The notes beneath the pieces are model-generated. The model saw only the letters and a list, made by a program, of their open reading frames with translations. It was not told the DNA's origin and did no database searches. The position numbers were made by a program, and so were the translations under genes. A stretch of 64,000 bases of DNA, taken from assembly GCA_002633005.1 (NCBI GenBank), contig NMRA01000106.1, forward strand, positions 167,655 to 231,654, given 5' to 3'. Positions 62,462 to 64,000 of the stretch are shown here, piece by piece (positions within the stretch are counted from its first letter, which is position 1; each line of letters opens with the position of its first letter). The stretch comes from Phoronis australis (Eukaryota > Phoronida > Phoronidae).

Positions 62462-64000
62462 GCTTGTAAGAAGCGGAAAAGAAAATGTATGGTGGATTTT
62501 TAGAACATATGCCACGCGAAAACGTTTTTAGACTGAGTACCGGCGCGACCCGCACTGGTTGGAACTGCAGTTATAGTCGGTAAGTTTGTTTATTTTAAAG
62601 CAGCTTTTAAATGAATACTTATTGGAAACTCAAAGTCTGAATTGCAAATGATAACGAATTTTATTTACCCACACAATATTAGCGTTTGTACCGATTAACA
62701 ATTTAGCCAATTTTCTTCGGAGCCCTAGTACTGAGGACTCAAAAGTGTAGTTCTTGAGTCGGCTGATGGTTTCGGTGGCCAGTTGGTAAGTGGCTTATTT
62801 AATTTTTGGCAGATAAATACTGAGGAAATGCAGTTTTAAGTTACACAAATCACTACAATTACCGATACTTACAAAATATTGCCTGTGTACTCTAGTTATA
62901 GACCCCCTACCGGCGAAATTTGAAAAACCCGGCGTTCTGCTTCATTTCAGTGTTCCCAACAGCTTATGGATAATTCTTGTCGGCTGACTCAATTGGTCAC
63001 AGTTATAATATCAGGTACTTACCAATGCCTGGCTTCTTTTGTTTGGGCGATTCGGGAACAGATCGAGGAGTATCAGCATGCTCCACTCAGGCCTGCGGAT
63101 AACACCCCGGCTGCGGTGCAGTAGTGCAGTTGGTGACAACAAGCGCATGCGCCGATAATCAGCCAAAGCTGTGACCTAAGCTAGTTTTATAATAAAAAAA
63201 ACAGTGACTGAGGTGAGATACAAGGTGGCATATACAGAAAGAGAAACGGCCGGCCATGAAACGAATCTTACGTTGACCCTTTCGCCCTCAAGTTGCCGGC
63301 ATGGGCAACTCGACCGCGGTCAGTTGCGTACACTGTACATCTGAACCTCTACCCGGTATTCAGCAACGGCACCATGCTGTTGTAGTTCATTACATCGCCT
63401 CAGGCTGCTGATGTATTCGCCAGTTGCCAGTTCTCTAGATAATTAGACCCATCAGAATTGAAGATCGTGACTGAAAACTTGTTCACTTGATTAGGTTTTT
63501 TGAGTTTTGAAAATATAGGACAAGAAGCTCAGACTTTTAGTTTACAGCCTAAAAAGTTTGTAAAATGTAGCCATGTTTCTCATTAATTTTCCTAGGTGTG
63601 TAACATAATTGGCCCAATTACCAAACCCCCAAGCACCAGTTGGATTTTGAGTAAAGCTCAACGTCATCTAATTCTTGGCACATGCAATCTCCCAATTTAG
63701 TGAATGACACTCTAATGAGGTGGGTGACCACGAATTGACAAATTCTTCTACGGCATACCAAAATATCAATAAATATATTCAAAAACTAGAACAAAATTGC
63801 CCCGTCTCGATGATGGGTTAAGTTTACGTGCGAAAATCCACCGTAAACAGCGAAGTACATCCCTGCTACTAATACCTAGGAGTAAACTCGTTTCAGTTGT
63901 TCTTTGGGGACTCGCGGGAACGTCATGCATGTATTGAAGTGTTCATACTGCTAGCAACAGCTCTCACCCGTTGTCCGTAATTTAACAGAGATGGAAGACC
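62462..64000. other. ADH 5' region and unassigned flank
   Basis: The ADH start codon is at 62461; the promoter presumably lies just right of it, in DNA with more CpG (ACCGGCGCGACCCGC near 62540). A plus-strand donor (CCAGTTG followed by GTAAGT at about 62786) and the minus-strand candidate exon 63023-63079 hint at further transcription. Nothing else is recognised. Confidence 0.4.
63023..63079 (-). other. Possible alternative first exon of the ADH gene
   Basis: From an ATG at 63079 the minus-strand frame MLILLDLFPNRPNKRSQAL runs to a strong donor (CATTG followed by GTAAGTACC) in phase 0, the phase of ADH exon 62113-62214. Splicing would replace MAETAGK with 19 other residues. It could equally be untranslated or belong to another transcript. 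Confidence 0.3.

Overview
This is a stretch of animal nuclear DNA. Genes are split by GT-AG introns (and one GC-AG intron), intergenic and intronic DNA is AT-rich, and there are many short non-autonomous repeats, microsatellites and N gaps at low-complexity sites. The gene set (Argonaute, DDAH, a TRAF6-like RING protein, ATF4, class III alcohol dehydrogenase) fits a bilaterian invertebrate, perhaps a lophotrochozoan or an invertebrate deuterostome. The sequence alone does not fix the species.

Layout. 1-11.7 kb: 5' part of an Argonaute gene on the minus strand, start codon at 11729, running off the left edge. Its last two exons in the window are a tandem duplicated pair of 137 bp that can only be used one at a time. 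11.8-24.9 kb: repeat-rich DNA with a hAT-like MITE family, a tRNA-derived repeat, a 610-bp inverted repeat and one weak two-exon candidate gene (18447-19065, minus). 24.9-25.7 kb: an intronless DDAH gene (minus). 27.6-27.9 kb: a frameshifted THAP-domain relic. 30.3-42.4 kb: a TRAF6-like gene (plus) whose exons join into a 310-residue protein that stops in the coiled coil, without a TRAF-C/MATH domain. 44.5-46.1 kb: ATF4 (plus) with a CRE upstream and the two-uORF leader typical of integrated-stress-response control. 48.2-62.5 kb: an 11-exon class III alcohol dehydrogenase (ADH5/S-(hydroxymethyl)glutathione dehydrogenase, minus), convergent with ATF4. Its introns carry two 38-bp minisatellites, a LINE fragment, a GC-AG intron and a possible poison exon.

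The genes are unrelated housekeeping or signalling genes, not an operon or cluster. ATF4 and ADH5 both bear on stress and formaldehyde/NO metabolism and DDAH on NO synthase inhibitors, but nothing here shows joint regulation. The most notable observations are the mutually exclusive Argonaute exons in the L1 linker, the MATH-less TRAF6-like gene, and the ATF4 uORF2 split by an intron directly after its second codon has begun.
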